Shown here: positions 37,383 through 46,731 of the stretch, one piece after another
Layout: every line of letters starts with the position of its first letter
How positions within the stretch are numbered: the first letter of the stretch is position 1
Assembly: GCF_023897065.1 (NCBI RefSeq)
Contig: NZ_JAMHIV010000040.1
Span: 1-64,000, forward strand
DNA length: 64,000 nt
Direction of reading: 5' to 3'
From: Crossiella sp. SN42
Lineage (GTDB): Bacteria > Actinomycetota > Actinomycetes > Mycobacteriales > Pseudonocardiaceae
Translations under genes and position numbers: made by a program
The notes under the pieces: model-generated
Databases searched by the model: none
Seen by the model: the letters and a program-made list of their open reading frames with translations, nothing else
Told to the model about the DNA's origin: nothing

Positions 37383-37993
37383 CGGATCCGGCTGCCCAGG
37401 TAGTCCCTGACCAGGGCCTTGGCCTCGGCGACCACCTTCGGGTCGCCGTCGGGGTCGTGCCGGAAGGCCAGGTGCAGCACCGCGTCGGCGGCCTCGATGG
37501 CCACCGCCATGGGCAGCTGGACCTCGGTCAGCGGCAGCCCGAACCGCTCGGCGATCAGCTGCGCCAGGCGGTCGGCGATCACCGTGTTGTTGTCCTTGCC
37601 GTCGTCGAGCAGCCGCACGTCCACCGCGTCGCCGAAGTGCACCTTGCGGAAGCCGGGCACCTCGCGGTGCATGGCGATGTAGACGTCGAAGGCCCGGTCC
37701 ACCACGTCCCACCAGTGCGCCAGCTCCACCTCGGCCAGCCGCTCCAGCACCTGGCTGAGGAAGCGGTCCAGGTTGCGCATGGTCAGCGCCTGCACCACCG
37801 CGCGCTTGTCCGGGAAGAACTGGTAGAGCGAGCCGACCGCGACACCGGCCCGTTCCGCGATGAGCGTGGTGGTGACGCCGTCGTAGCCCAGCTCGGCGAC
37901 CAGTTCGGCACACGCGTCCAGCATCCGTTCGACCCGCTGCGCGCTGCGCTGCTGGACCGGTCGGCGCCGGAGGGGGGTGAGATCAGCTGACAC
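37379..37993 (-). CDS. TetR family transcriptional regulator
   Basis: A 204-residue TetR-type repressor. The N-terminal helix-turn-helix (about 18-65) reads RVERMLDACAELVAELGYDGVTTTLIAERAGVAVGSLYQFFPDK, typical of the family (shown here by its parts AERAGVAVGSLYQFF). The C-terminal ligand domain is all-helical. GTG 37993 is preferred because AGGGAGCC sits just upstream; a longer frame reaches 38074. It is divergent from the beta-glucosidase gene and convergent with the aldolase gene, sharing a CTAG stop overlap. Regulation of bgl and the MFS genes is the simplest guess. Confidence 0.9.
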   Translation of the reverse strand: MSADLTPLRRRPVQQRSAQRVERMLDACAELVAELGYDGVTTTLIAERAGVAVGSLYQFFPDKRAVVQALTMRNLDRFLSQVLERLAEVELAHWWDVVDRAFDVYIAMHREVPGFRKVHFGDAVDVRLLDDGKDNNTVIADRLAQLIAERFGLPLTEVQLPMAVAIEAADAVLHLAFRHDPDGDPKVVAEAKALVRDYLGSRIR

Positions 37994-38123
37994 GGGCGGC
38001 TCCCTGGAGCTTGCGGCGGCGGACAGGCGTCCATTCTGGCGTGATCGACTAAGAAGCTCTTTCGTGTGAACCACGACACGCCTAAGATGCGAATCAGTTT
38101 CACATTACTGGGCGGAGGCAACG

Positions 38124-39422
38124 GTGACCGACTTCGTGTGGGGGGTGGCCACCTCCGCGTACCAGATCGAGGGTGCCGTAACCGCGGGCGGCCGGGGGAG
38201 GTCCACGTGGGACACCTTCAGCGCCACGCCGGGAAAGACCCGTTCAGGTGAGACCGGCGCGCAGGCCTGCGACCACTACCACCGCTATCCGGAGGACGTC
38301 GAGCTCATGCGCGAGCTCGGCGTGGACAGCTACCGGTTCTCCGTGGCCTGGCCGCGGATCCAGCCGGACGGCCGCACGCTCAACCGGGCGGGCCTCGGCT
38401 TCTACGACCGGCTGATCGACACCCTGTGCGCGGCCGGCATCGCGCCGATGGTCACGCTCTACCACTGGGACACCCCGCAGGCGGTGGAGGACGAGGGCGG
38501 CTGGCTCAACCGGGACACCGCGGCCTGCTTCGCCGACTACGCCGCCGTGCTGGCCGAGGCCTTCGCCGACCGGGTGGCGATGTGGGTGCCGCTCAACGAG
38601 CCCGCGATGATCACCCTGCTCGGCTACGGCCTCGGCCAGCACGCGCCGGGCCAGGCCCTGCTCTTCGACGCGCTGCCCACCGCGCACCACCAGCTGCTCG
38701 CGCACGGCCTCGCGGTCCGGGCGCTGCGGGCAGGCGGCGCTGGGCTCATCGGCACCGCCAACAACCACACCCCGGTCTGGGCCGCCGACGACCGGCCGGA
38801 GACGCTGGCCGCGGCCGCCGCCTACGACGCGCTGCACAACCGGCTCTTCGCCGACCCGATCCTGCTCGGCAAGTCGCCGGAACACCTGCCCGGCTTCGAG
38901 ATCCCGGCCGAGGACCTGCGGATCATCAGCGAGCCGATCGACTTCTACGGGGTCAACTACTACAACCCGACCCGGATCGGCGCGCCCGCCGAGGGCAGCC
39001 CGCTGCCGTTCGAGCTCGGTGAGATCGCCGAGCACCCGGCCACGCTGATGAACTCGCCGATCGTGCCGGACGGGCTGCGCGAGCTGCTCGTGCAGCTGCG
39101 GGAGAACTACGGCGCGACCCTGCCACCGGTGTACATCACCGAGAACGGGGCCAGCTTCGCCGAGGACCTCATCGACGGCAGGGTCCATGACCAGCCGCGG
39201 ATCGACTTCCTCTCCGCGCACCTGGACGCGCTGCGGTCGGCGATCGGGGCCGGGGTGGACGTGCGCGGTTATTACGTGTGGAGCCTGCTGGACAACTTCG
39301 AGTGGGCCGAGGGCTACGGCCAGCCGTTCGGGCTGGTGCACGTGGACTTCGCCACCCAGCGGCGCACGCCGAAGGACTCCTTCCACTGGCTGCGGGAGCA
39401 CATCGCGAAGCAGCGCGGATGA
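38124..39422 (+). CDS. GH1 beta-glucosidase
   Basis: A 432-residue glycoside hydrolase family 1 enzyme cleaving beta-linked glucosides or related sugars in the cytoplasm (no signal peptide). The acid/base is Glu159 in PLNEPAM and the nucleophile Glu340 in YITENGASF. The start FVWGVATSAYQIEGAV and the C-terminal GYYVWSLLDNFEWAEGYGQ are standard. GGAGG (38114-38118) precedes the GTG. It overlaps the first MFS gene by 4 nt, implying that the transporter delivers its substrate. Confidence 0.97.
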   Translation: MTDFVWGVATSAYQIEGAVTAGGRGRSTWDTFSATPGKTRSGETGAQACDHYHRYPEDVELMRELGVDSYRFSVAWPRIQPDGRTLNRAGLGFYDRLIDTLCAAGIAPMVTLYHWDTPQAVEDEGGWLNRDTAACFADYAAVLAEAFADRVAMWVPLNEPAMITLLGYGLGQHAPGQALLFDALPTAHHQLLAHGLAVRALRAGGAGLIGTANNHTPVWAADDRPETLAAAAAYDALHNRLFADPILLGKSPEHLPGFEIPAEDLRIISEPIDFYGVNYYNPTRIGAPAEGSPLPFELGEIAEHPATLMNSPIVPDGLRELLVQLRENYGATLPPVYITENGASFAEDLIDGRVHDQPRIDFLSAHLDALRSAIGAGVDVRGYYVWSLLDNFEWAEGYGQPFGLVHVDFATQRRTPKDSFHWLREHIAKQRG

Positions 39423-40636
39423 CCGCGGTGACGCCCCGGCAGCGGGTCGGCGGCGGCTGGATTGGCCTGCTCACGCTGGCCAACCTCGGGGTGTGGGCGG
39501 CCTTCTTCGGACCGCTCAACCTGCTGCTCGGCCAGCAGGCGGCGGCCTTCGCGCCCGGTCAGAAGGAAGCCGTGCTCGCGCTGGTCACCGGCCTCGGCGC
39601 GGCGGTGTCGGTGGTGGCCAACCCACTGGCCGGGGCCCTGTCCGACCGCACCAGGGGGCGGTTCGGGCGGCGGCACCCGTGGACCGTGGGCGGCGCGCTG
39701 CTCGGCGCCGCCGCGCTGCTCCTGCTCGCCGCCGCGCCGAACGTGCTGGTCATGGCGATCGGCTGGTGCCTGGTGCAGGCCGCGGTGAACGCGGCGCTGG
39801 CCGCGCTGACCGCCGAGGTGCCCGACCACGTGCCGGTGCGCCAGCGCGGGGTGGTCGGCGGCTGGGTCGGGCTGGCCCAGATGGTCGGCGTGCTCGGTGG
39901 CACCGCGCTGGCCACCGCGCTGGGCGGAATCCAGTGGGGTTACCTCGGATGTGCGACGTTGCTCGTCGCCGGTGTGCTGCCGTTCGTCGTACGCAGCCGG
40001 GACGAGGTGCTGCTCGCCAAGCCGCCAGTTCAGCCGGGCCGAACTCTGGCCAGGTTCTGGATCTCGCCCCGGCGGCACCCGGACTTCGGCTGGGCCTGGC
40101 TGACCCGGTTCCTGCTCAACCTCGGCAACGCCTTCGGCACCCTCTACCTGCTGTTCTTCCTCACCGACGGAGTTCGGCACGCCGATCCCGGCACCGGCGT
40201 GCTGGTCCTGACCTCGGTCTACGCGGTGAGCATGCTGGCCACCACGGTGCTGGCCGGCCGGTGGTCGGACCGGGTGGGGCGACGAAAGGTCTTCGTCACC
40301 TGGGCCTCGGTGGTGATGGCGGCCGCGCTGGCGGTGCTGGCGCTCTGGCCGGTGTGGCCCGCGGTGCTGGCGGCCACCGTGGTGCTCGGGCTCGGCTTCG
40401 GCGTCTACACCTCGGTGGACTTCGCGCTGCTCACCGAGGTGCTGCCGACCGAACAGGACCGGGCGAAGGATCTGGGCGTGATCAACATCGCCTCGGCGCT
40501 GCCCCAGGTGCTGGCCCCCGCGGTGGCCGCGCCGGTGCTGGCCTACCTCGGCGGCTACCCCGCCCTCTACGCGCTGGCCGCCGGGGTCACCCTGCTCGGC
40601 GGCGTGCTGGTCAGCCGGATCCGCGGAGTCGCGTGA
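39419..40636 (+). CDS. MFS sugar-type transporter (paralog 1)
   Basis: A 405-residue, 12-helix major facilitator. The loop 2-3 motif is present as GALSDRTRGRFGRRHPW, the form seen in sugar/cation symporters such as sucrose or GPH-type carriers. A matching motif lies in the second half (GRWSDRVGRRKVF). It also shares ISPRRHPDFGWAW and LTEVLPTEQDRAKDLGVINIA with the next two genes, showing they are paralogs. The ATG overlaps the bgl stop, so it is likely a beta-glucoside importer. Confidence 0.88.
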   Translation: MTAVTPRQRVGGGWIGLLTLANLGVWAAFFGPLNLLLGQQAAAFAPGQKEAVLALVTGLGAAVSVVANPLAGALSDRTRGRFGRRHPWTVGGALLGAAALLLLAAAPNVLVMAIGWCLVQAAVNAALAALTAEVPDHVPVRQRGVVGGWVGLAQMVGVLGGTALATALGGIQWGYLGCATLLVAGVLPFVVRSRDEVLLAKPPVQPGRTLARFWISPRRHPDFGWAWLTRFLLNLGNAFGTLYLLFFLTDGVRHADPGTGVLVLTSVYAVSMLATTVLAGRWSDRVGRRKVFVTWASVVMAAALAVLALWPVWPAVLAATVVLGLGFGVYTSVDFALLTEVLPTEQDRAKDLGVINIASALPQVLAPAVAAPVLAYLGGYPALYALAAGVTLLGGVLVSRIRGVA

Positions 40637-40750
40637 CAGCCAGGTAACCGTTCTGCCAATCGCACTACAGATTCCTTGTTCTGCCTGTTCACAGGCCCCT
40701 CGTCTTCCTAGTGTGCAGCGGTCGGCGCAGTTGCAACTGGGGGGCCACCC

Positions 40751-41980
40751 ATGACAACGATCGCACCGGAGTCCTTGGTCGAACCCGAGCGCAAGGTCGG
40801 ACCGGCCTGGATCGGCGCGCTCACCGCGGCCACGCTCGGGGTCTGGATCGTCTACTTCGGACCGACCGTGCTGTTGCTGCCGATGCAGGCCGCGCACGCC
40901 GCGCCGGAGGACAAGGAGAACAGCCTCGGGCTGATCACCGGCGTCGGCTCGCTGGTGCTGATGGCCGCGCACATCTGCTTCGGGCTGCTCTCCGACCGGA
41001 CCACCTCCAGGTTCGGCCCGCGCAAGCCGTGGATCGTGACCGGGGTGGCCATCTCGGCGGCCAGCATGCTGCTGCTCAGCCAGCAGGACACGGTCACCGG
41101 CCTGCTGCTGGGCTGGTGCCTGGTGCAGCTGGGCTCGGCCGCGGCCTTCGCCGGACTGCTCGCCGCGCTGCCCGACCACGTGCCCACCACCCAGCGCGGC
41201 ATGATGAGCGGGCTGATCGGCCTGGCCCAGGCGGGCGGCTCGCTGGTGGGCAACCTGGTGATCGTCTCCACCCCGGACCCGCTCAGCGGCTACGGCCTGT
41301 GCGCGCTGCTGCTGATCCTGCTGGTGCTGCCGTTCCTGCTGATCAACCGGGATCCGGTGCTGCCGCCGGGACGCCGCCCGGTGCTGCGCTCGCTGTGGAT
41401 CTCCCCGCGCAGGCACAGCGACTTCCTGTGGGCGATCGCCAGCCAGTCCCTGATCACCATCAGCTACGTGCTGGGCAGCCTGTACACGCTGTTCTTCCTG
41501 GCCGACGTGCTCAAGCACGAGGACCCGGAGGGCGGCACCGCGCTGGCCTCGACCATCACCACGGTGGGCGTGGTGCTCGCCGCGGCGTTCTTCGGCCACC
41601 TCTCCGACCGGCTGGGCAGGCGCAAGCTGTTCGCGGTGCTGGCAGGCGTGCTGATGGCGGCGTCCTCGGCGATCCTGGTGGTCAACCCGACCTGGGAGCT
41701 GTTCGTGCTCAGCTCGGTGCTGCTGGGCGCCGGTCTCGGCGTGGCCAACTCGGTGGACCTGGCCATCACCAGCGAGGTGCTGCCCAGCCCGAACGACCGG
41801 GCCAAGGACCTGGGCGTGAACAACATCAGCAAGTCGTTGCCGCAGTTCATCGCGCCCGTGCTGGCCGCTCCGCTGCTCTCCGGCGCGGACGGCTCCGGCT
41901 ACTCGATGATCTTCCTGCTGTCCGCGGTCACCGCGCTGGCCGGTGGTCTGCTCGCGCTCAAGATCCGCGGGGTCCGGTGA
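40751..41980 (+). CDS. MFS sugar-type transporter (paralog 2)
   Basis: A 409-residue 12-helix MFS carrier, paralogous to its neighbours, with GLLSDRTTSRFGPRKPW, ISPRRHSDFLWAI and LPSPNDRAKDLGVNNISKSLPQ. It starts at ATG after GGGGGG. A 114-nt gap separates it from paralog 1; a TAGTGT at 40709-40714 might be a -10 but has no good -35. It overlaps paralog 3 by 4 nt. Substrate unknown. Confidence 0.87.
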   Translation: MTTIAPESLVEPERKVGPAWIGALTAATLGVWIVYFGPTVLLLPMQAAHAAPEDKENSLGLITGVGSLVLMAAHICFGLLSDRTTSRFGPRKPWIVTGVAISAASMLLLSQQDTVTGLLLGWCLVQLGSAAAFAGLLAALPDHVPTTQRGMMSGLIGLAQAGGSLVGNLVIVSTPDPLSGYGLCALLLILLVLPFLLINRDPVLPPGRRPVLRSLWISPRRHSDFLWAIASQSLITISYVLGSLYTLFFLADVLKHEDPEGGTALASTITTVGVVLAAAFFGHLSDRLGRRKLFAVLAGVLMAASSAILVVNPTWELFVLSSVLLGAGLGVANSVDLAITSEVLPSPNDRAKDLGVNNISKSLPQFIAPVLAAPLLSGADGSGYSMIFLLSAVTALAGGLLALKIRGVR

Positions 41981-43218
41981 CCTCGACGATCCCGGACGCG
42001 CTCGCCGAGCCGGTCCAGCGGGTCCGCGCGGGCTGGATCACCGCGCTCGCCGTGGGCATGGCCGGGGTGTGGGCGGTGCACTCCGGGCCGGTGCAGGTGC
42101 TGCTGCTGGTCCAGGCCGAGCAGTTCGCGCCCGCGCACAAGGAGGGCCTGTTCGGGCTGACCACCGCGGTCGGCGGCCTGTTCGGCATGGTCGCCACCAT
42201 CCTGGTCGGCTTCGCCTCCGACCGGACCACCTCCCGGTTCGGCAGGCGGCGGCCGTGGGTGCTGGCCTCGGCGGTGCTCGGCGCGCTCAGCCTGCTGGCG
42301 CTGGCCGGTGCGGGCAGCGCGGCGGTGATGATCCTGGCCTGGTGCGGGGTGCAGACCGCCTTCGGCGGCATGCTGGCCGCGCTGCTGGCCGCGATCCCGG
42401 ACCGGGTGCCGGTGGCCCAGCGCGGGCTGGTCGGCGGCTGGGTCGGGCTCGGCCAGACCGTCGGCGCGCTGGTCGGCGCGCTGGTGGCCACCACGGTCAA
42501 GCCCGCCTTCAGCGGCTACCTCGTGCTCGCCGTGCTGCTGCTGGCCTGCGCGCTGCCGTTCACCCTGCGCACCGCCGAGCCGGTGCTGCGGCCGGACCAG
42601 CGGCCGCCCGGCGGGCTGGCCGAGGTGCTGCGCGGGTTCGCCATCTCGCCGCGGCGGCACCCGGACTTCGCCTGGGCGCTGCTGAACCGGCTGCTGGTCA
42701 CCCTCGGCTTCGTGCTGGGCACCCTCTACACGCTCTTCCTGCTACAGGACGTGCTGCACCGGGTGGACCCGCACGCCGACCTGCTGCTGCTCAACCTGCT
42801 CAACGCGGCGATCATGGTGCCGGCCTCGGTGCTCGCGGGCGGCCTGTCCGACCGGGCGGGCAAGCGGCGGGTCTTCATCTTCGTGGCCGCGCTGATGGTC
42901 ACGCTGTCCTCGGCCATGCTGGTGGTGACCATCAGCTGGCCGGTGCTGGTGATCAGCGCGGCGGTGCTGGCCGCTTCCTACGGCGCGTTCGTCGCGGTGG
43001 ACACCGCCCTGCTCACCGAAGTGCTGCCCGCTGCCGAGCACCGGGCGAAGGACCTGGGCATCGTCAACCTGGCGCACGGCCTGCCACAGGTGATCGCCCC
43101 GCTGCTGGCCACGCCGATCCTGGCCGGTTTCGGCGGTTACCCAGGTTTGTTCGCGGTGTCCGCGGCACTGTCACTCATCGGCGCATTCGTGATCTTCAAA
43201 ATCCGCCGGGTGCCCTGA
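41977..43218 (+). CDS. MFS sugar-type transporter (paralog 3)
   Basis: A 413-residue MFS carrier with GFASDRTTSRFGRRRPW, ISPRRHPDFAWALL and LPAAEHRAKDLGIVNLAHGLPQ. The GTG start overlaps the paralog 2 stop (GTGA). Three paralogs in a row behind one beta-glucosidase suggest import of several related glycosides or division of import and export. A strong terminator follows. Confidence 0.87.
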   Translation: MTSTIPDALAEPVQRVRAGWITALAVGMAGVWAVHSGPVQVLLLVQAEQFAPAHKEGLFGLTTAVGGLFGMVATILVGFASDRTTSRFGRRRPWVLASAVLGALSLLALAGAGSAAVMILAWCGVQTAFGGMLAALLAAIPDRVPVAQRGLVGGWVGLGQTVGALVGALVATTVKPAFSGYLVLAVLLLACALPFTLRTAEPVLRPDQRPPGGLAEVLRGFAISPRRHPDFAWALLNRLLVTLGFVLGTLYTLFLLQDVLHRVDPHADLLLLNLLNAAIMVPASVLAGGLSDRAGKRRVFIFVAALMVTLSSAMLVVTISWPVLVISAAVLAASYGAFVAVDTALLTEVLPAAEHRAKDLGIVNLAHGLPQVIAPLLATPILAGFGGYPGLFAVSAALSLIGAFVIFKIRRVP

Positions 43219-43258
43219 GGAATTTCACTCTGACGAGTGGCGGACCGGAAATTCGAAA

Positions 43259-43301
43259 CCCCTCGAGTGGTCTGCGCGGGAGGGGCAGACCACCCGAGGG
43301 G
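43259..43301 (+). terminator. Terminator after the MFS genes
   Basis: A 17-bp stem with one mismatch (43259-43275 with 43285-43301) closes a 9-nt loop. It starts 40 nt after the last MFS stop. The remaining gap to 43527 (between convergent units) shows only a T-rich patch near 43372-43390 and no gene. Confidence 0.85.
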
Positions 43302-43527
43302 TGGCTTGGGAATCCGCGGACCGGTGCCGGTCGGGGGGAGGGGAGTGCATCAGCACCGGCCCGCGGAAGTCGCTATTTTGTTTTGCTTTTCAACCAGAAC
43401 TGGCACGGCGGTCCGGCCCGGAGCGGTCGGGGGTTCGCCCGGCCCGGACCACCGGCCACATGACGGCTGCCGCGGCTGACCCGGTTCGGGGAAGAGCCCG
43501 AGGGCCGCGAGAGACGTCAGTCCCTGG

Positions 43528-43845
43528 TCAGGACACCTTCGCTGAGCGGAGGTGCCGGGCAGGACGTGGGGCGAGGCCGCCGGCCACGAGGTGCTCGTAC
43601 GCCGCGCGCCACACCGAACACGGTGCCTTCTGCTGGCGCCAGCGGGTCGAGCACTCGGGGCAGTTGCCGCGGTCATCGGGTTCGTGAGCAGCGAGCATCG
43701 CGCGCCAGCCCTCAGTGAGCCTGGGCAGCTCGGAACGCGCGACGGACAGCAGGGACGGGGCGTCAGCGCGGTTGGCCAGCTCGGTAAGCATGTCGAGCCG
43801 TTCCCAGACCGCGTTGCGCAGCACCTGACCCAGAATCTCGTCCAC
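43528..43845 (-). CDS. Small Cys-containing protein, unknown (105 aa)
   Basis: A 105-residue protein I cannot assign. The helical N-terminus (MDEILGQVLRNAVWERLDML) is followed by CPECSTRWRQQKAPCSVWRA (62-81), a CxxC plus later Cys that may bind zinc. It starts at GTG 43845, 12 nt after the 91-residue gene upstream, so the two are an operon. The pair is divergent from the NsdA-like regulator, and this arrangement appears typical of regulator-linked small genes in actinomycetes. Confidence 0.65.
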   Translation of the reverse strand: MDEILGQVLRNAVWERLDMLTELANRADAPSLLSVARSELPRLTEGWRAMLAAHEPDDRGNCPECSTRWRQQKAPCSVWRAAYEHLVAGGLAPRPARHLRSAKVS

Positions 43846-43857
43846 CTGACGTCACCG

Positions 43858-44133
43858 TCACCTTCCCGCCTGGTCGGCGGCCTCGCGCAGAGCTGTCTTG
43901 AGCTGGCCAACCTGTCCAGCCGACAGCACTGCGGTCTCGCCGGGAGGCCCGACGAGGAGAACCCTGTCTCGGTCAACGAGCACGGTCAGGAATCGACGCC
44001 GGTTGACCGAGTCGCGGCAACTCACCCGCCACCAGCGCCGCCGGCCGCCCGCGCTCTGCCACAGCGCCGGGAGCTGACCCAGGGGGCCCGCTCCGTCGCC
44101 TGAGGCAACGCTTGGTGACTCGGTCAACGCCAC
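43858..44133 (-). CDS. Small protein, unknown (91 aa)
   Basis: A 91-residue protein without a recognised domain. The second half reads as a small beta-rich unit (WWRVSCRDSVNRRRFLTVLV, DRVLLVGPPGETAVLS) followed by a helix (GQVGQLKTALREAA). GTG 44133 is preferred over a longer frame because GGAGGGAAG lies about 9 nt upstream. It leads the two-gene minus-strand unit divergent from the 44350 regulator, 216 nt away. Confidence 0.6.
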   Translation of the reverse strand: MALTESPSVASGDGAGPLGQLPALWQSAGGRRRWWRVSCRDSVNRRRFLTVLVDRDRVLLVGPPGETAVLSAGQVGQLKTALREAADQAGR

Positions 44134-44349
44134 GGTTCCGACTTCCCTCCGTGCTCGATCCCTTACCGAAACTAAGATTGGGCCGAGTCGAACCAGAACG
44201 GGGAGTTTCAGCGCCGATCGGTGTGAGTGACACGGTGAGCGGTAGGCCAAGTTCAGTCGGGCCGATCAGCCTCACCGATCGGGACTTCACCACCGCCGCG
44301 AACTGCCCTTACTCTGCGCTTGACGCCCAGCGGACCGTAAGGGGGCGCA

Positions 44350-45750
44350 ATGGACACCATCGGATCCCAGCCACCGCTCGTTACCCCAGACACCTGGGAG
44401 CAACGGGAGATGCGGGACGCCTTGGCCGCCCGGGACATCAGCACGGTGTACCGGCTACTTCGGCGTGTGGGGGTGTCACAGCGCCAGATCGCGGCCAGCA
44501 CCGGGCAGTCACAGTCCGAGGTGTCGGAGATCCTCAAGGGTCGCCAGGTCATGGCGTATGACGTGCTGGCCCGGATCGCCGACGGGCTCCAGGTACCGCG
44601 CGGCTACATGGGTCTCGCCTACGACGGAGCCACCCAAGTCCGGGTGGTCGGCGTCGCCGATGACCCCCTGTCCGAGGAGGATGAGTCGGTGAAGCGGAGG
44701 AGGTTCCTTCAGCACGCCGCTTCCGTGACCATGGGTGTGGTGACCATGCCGGGCGACCCCGGCCAGTGGATCACTTCCGTGGCCCAGACCCCGGCCAGGG
44801 AGAAGATCGGCAAGACCGACGTCATGCAGGTCGAGGCCGCGACCAAGGCCCTGCGCGCGCTGGACTACCAGTACGGCGGCGGCACCTGCCGGGACGCGGT
44901 GATCGCCCAGCTGTCCTGGGCCGAGCAGCTGCTGCGGGCCGACGCGATCGACCCGGTGCGCAGGCGACTGCGGCTGGCCCTGGCCGACCTGCACAGCCTG
45001 GCCGGCTGGACCTCGTTCGACACCGGCATGCTGGACCCGGCGCGCAACCACTTCGGCAAGGCGCTGGAGTACGCCAAGCAGTGCGAGAAGAACGACCTGG
45101 TGGCCAACATCCTGTACCGGATGGGCCGGGTCTACCTGCACTACGACGAGCCCAACGACGCGCTGAAGCTGTTCCAGCTGGGCCAGCTGGCCGCGCAGGA
45201 CTCCGGTTCCGCGCTGACCGTGGCCGTGCTGTGCGCGAACGAGGCCTGGGCCTACGCGATGATGGGCATGCGCGAGCAGGCGATGAAGATGGTCGGCCGG
45301 ACCAAGGACGAGTTCGCCCGCGCCGACTTCGAGCACGCGCCGGAGTGGGTGCGCTTCTTCACCGTCAACGACCTGCACGGGATGATCGGCTCGGTGCACC
45401 ACTCGCTGGCCGCCAACGACGACTTCCGCGCCAAGCACGCGCCGCTGGCCGTGGCCGAGCTGGTCAAGTGCACCCAGGGCTACGAGTCGGACATGAAGCG
45501 CACGCACGTGTTCGGGCTGAGCATGCTGGCGGCCAACCACATCCGCTCCGGCGACGTGAGCGAGGGGCTGCGGGTCGGCCGGGTCGCCTACTCCATGGGC
45601 GAGGGCGTCAACTCGGTCCGGGTGGCCGACCGCATGATCGACATCCAGGAGGAGTCGGAGCGGTACAAGCACATCGCCGAGGCCAAGGACCTCGCCGAGG
45701 AGGTCCGCCAGTTTCGGATTCGCACCGGATCCCCGCAGAAACGACCATGA
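44350..45750 (+). CDS. NsdA-like helix-turn-helix / TPR regulator
   Basis: A 466-residue regulator. An Xre-type helix-turn-helix occupies about 25-80 (VGVSQRQIAASTGQSQSEVSEILKG). A short linker with KRRRFLQ precedes a long helical repeat region (about 140-450) of TPR type: RNHFGKALEYAKQCEKND, ANILYRMGRVYLHYDEPNDA, KLFQLGQLAAQDSG. Layout and motifs match Streptomyces NsdA, a negative regulator of sporulation and antibiotic production. It is followed 1 nt later by an APH-type kinase gene, so the two are translationally linked. Confidence 0.82.
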   Translation: MDTIGSQPPLVTPDTWEQREMRDALAARDISTVYRLLRRVGVSQRQIAASTGQSQSEVSEILKGRQVMAYDVLARIADGLQVPRGYMGLAYDGATQVRVVGVADDPLSEEDESVKRRRFLQHAASVTMGVVTMPGDPGQWITSVAQTPAREKIGKTDVMQVEAATKALRALDYQYGGGTCRDAVIAQLSWAEQLLRADAIDPVRRRLRLALADLHSLAGWTSFDTGMLDPARNHFGKALEYAKQCEKNDLVANILYRMGRVYLHYDEPNDALKLFQLGQLAAQDSGSALTVAVLCANEAWAYAMMGMREQAMKMVGRTKDEFARADFEHAPEWVRFFTVNDLHGMIGSVHHSLAANDDFRAKHAPLAVAELVKCTQGYESDMKRTHVFGLSMLAANHIRSGDVSEGLRVGRVAYSMGEGVNSVRVADRMIDIQEESERYKHIAEAKDLAEEVRQFRIRTGSPQKRP

Positions 45751-45751
45751 C

Positions 45752-46663
45752 GTGAACGTTCGGGTTCGCCCCGACGCGGACGGGCGGTACAGCCGTGCCA
45801 AGCTCCGGACCGCCCTCGGGGAGATCTGTGACGCCGCCGGGCTGGACCCGGGCGGCGCGCGGCTGATCCGTTTTGTCAACAACGCGGTGTTCCAGCTGCT
45901 GGCGCATCCGGTGGTGGTGCGCATCGTGCTCTCGCCCTCGCTGCGCTACCGGGCGGACAACGTGGTGCGGGCGGCGAACTGGCTGGCCGAGCACGAGGTG
46001 CCGGCGGTCCGGTTACTGCCGGGCCTGCCGCAGCCGCTGCACGTCAACGGGCACGTGGCCACGCTCTGGCAGGCGGTGCCCGAGGTGGGACAGGCCACCG
46101 GCTTGGAGCTTGCTCAGCTGCTCAAACGATTGCACGCGCTGCCCGCGCCGCCGGGGGAGCTGCCGCGCTGGGACCCGCTGGCCGACGTGCGGCGCAGGCT
46201 GGCCGACGCCGAGGAGCTGGACGCAGGCGACCGGGAGTTCCTGGAGACCCGGTGCGCGGAGCTCGAGGCCGAACTGGCCGCGATGGAGTACCACCTGCCG
46301 CAGGGCGTGATCCACGGCGACGCGCACGTGGGCAACGTGATCAGCACGCCGATCGGCCCGCTGCTGTGCGACCTGGACTCGGTCTGCCTCGGCCCGCGCG
46401 AGTGGGACCTGACCCCGCTGGCCGTCGGCAAACTGCGCTTCCGGCACACCGGTGACCGGTATCGGCAACTCTCCAGGGCCTACGGCTTCGATGTCACGAA
46501 GTGGCCAGGTTTCCCGGTGCTGCGCCAGGTGCGCGAGCTGAAGCTGACCACCGGCGTGCTGTCGATCTTGCGCAGTAACCCGGATGTACGAACCGAGTTG
46601 GCCAAACGGATGCAGTCCTTCCGTTCGGGTGACACCCGGGCCCGCTGGACTCCGCACCGTTAA
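45752..46663 (+). CDS. APH-family phosphotransferase
   Basis: A 303-residue kinase-like protein of the aminoglycoside/choline phosphotransferase superfamily. The catalytic loop is VIHGDAHVGNVI, and LLCDLDSVCLGPREWDL supplies the metal-binding Asp. The N-terminal lobe is short and lacks an obvious P-loop lysine motif, as is common in this group. The substrate may be a small molecule rather than an antibiotic. GTG start 1 nt after the NsdA-like gene; co-transcribed. Confidence 0.85.
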   Translation: MNVRVRPDADGRYSRAKLRTALGEICDAAGLDPGGARLIRFVNNAVFQLLAHPVVVRIVLSPSLRYRADNVVRAANWLAEHEVPAVRLLPGLPQPLHVNGHVATLWQAVPEVGQATGLELAQLLKRLHALPAPPGELPRWDPLADVRRRLADAEELDAGDREFLETRCAELEAELAAMEYHLPQGVIHGDAHVGNVISTPIGPLLCDLDSVCLGPREWDLTPLAVGKLRFRHTGDRYRQLSRAYGFDVTKWPGFPVLRQVRELKLTTGVLSILRSNPDVRTELAKRMQSFRSGDTRARWTPHR

Positions 46664-46731
46664 CCCGTACGGCGGCCGAACCTGGCCCCCGCTGGCGTAT
46701 ACAGCAGACCCGTATCCTCCTTCAGAATGAG

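Noticed and set aside
39314-41599. A 761-codon minus-strand frame
   Set aside because: Antisense to the MFS genes; composition is Gln/His/Arg-rich without any motif.
46030-46050. CACGTG cores (here and at about 20 other places) as parS
   Set aside because: Flanking bases do not match GTTT/AAAC; only 54547-54560 has both flanks.
45752-46663. Aminoglycoside resistance gene
   Set aside because: The superfamily motifs are present, but nothing in the sequence indicates antibiotic substrates; the context is regulatory.
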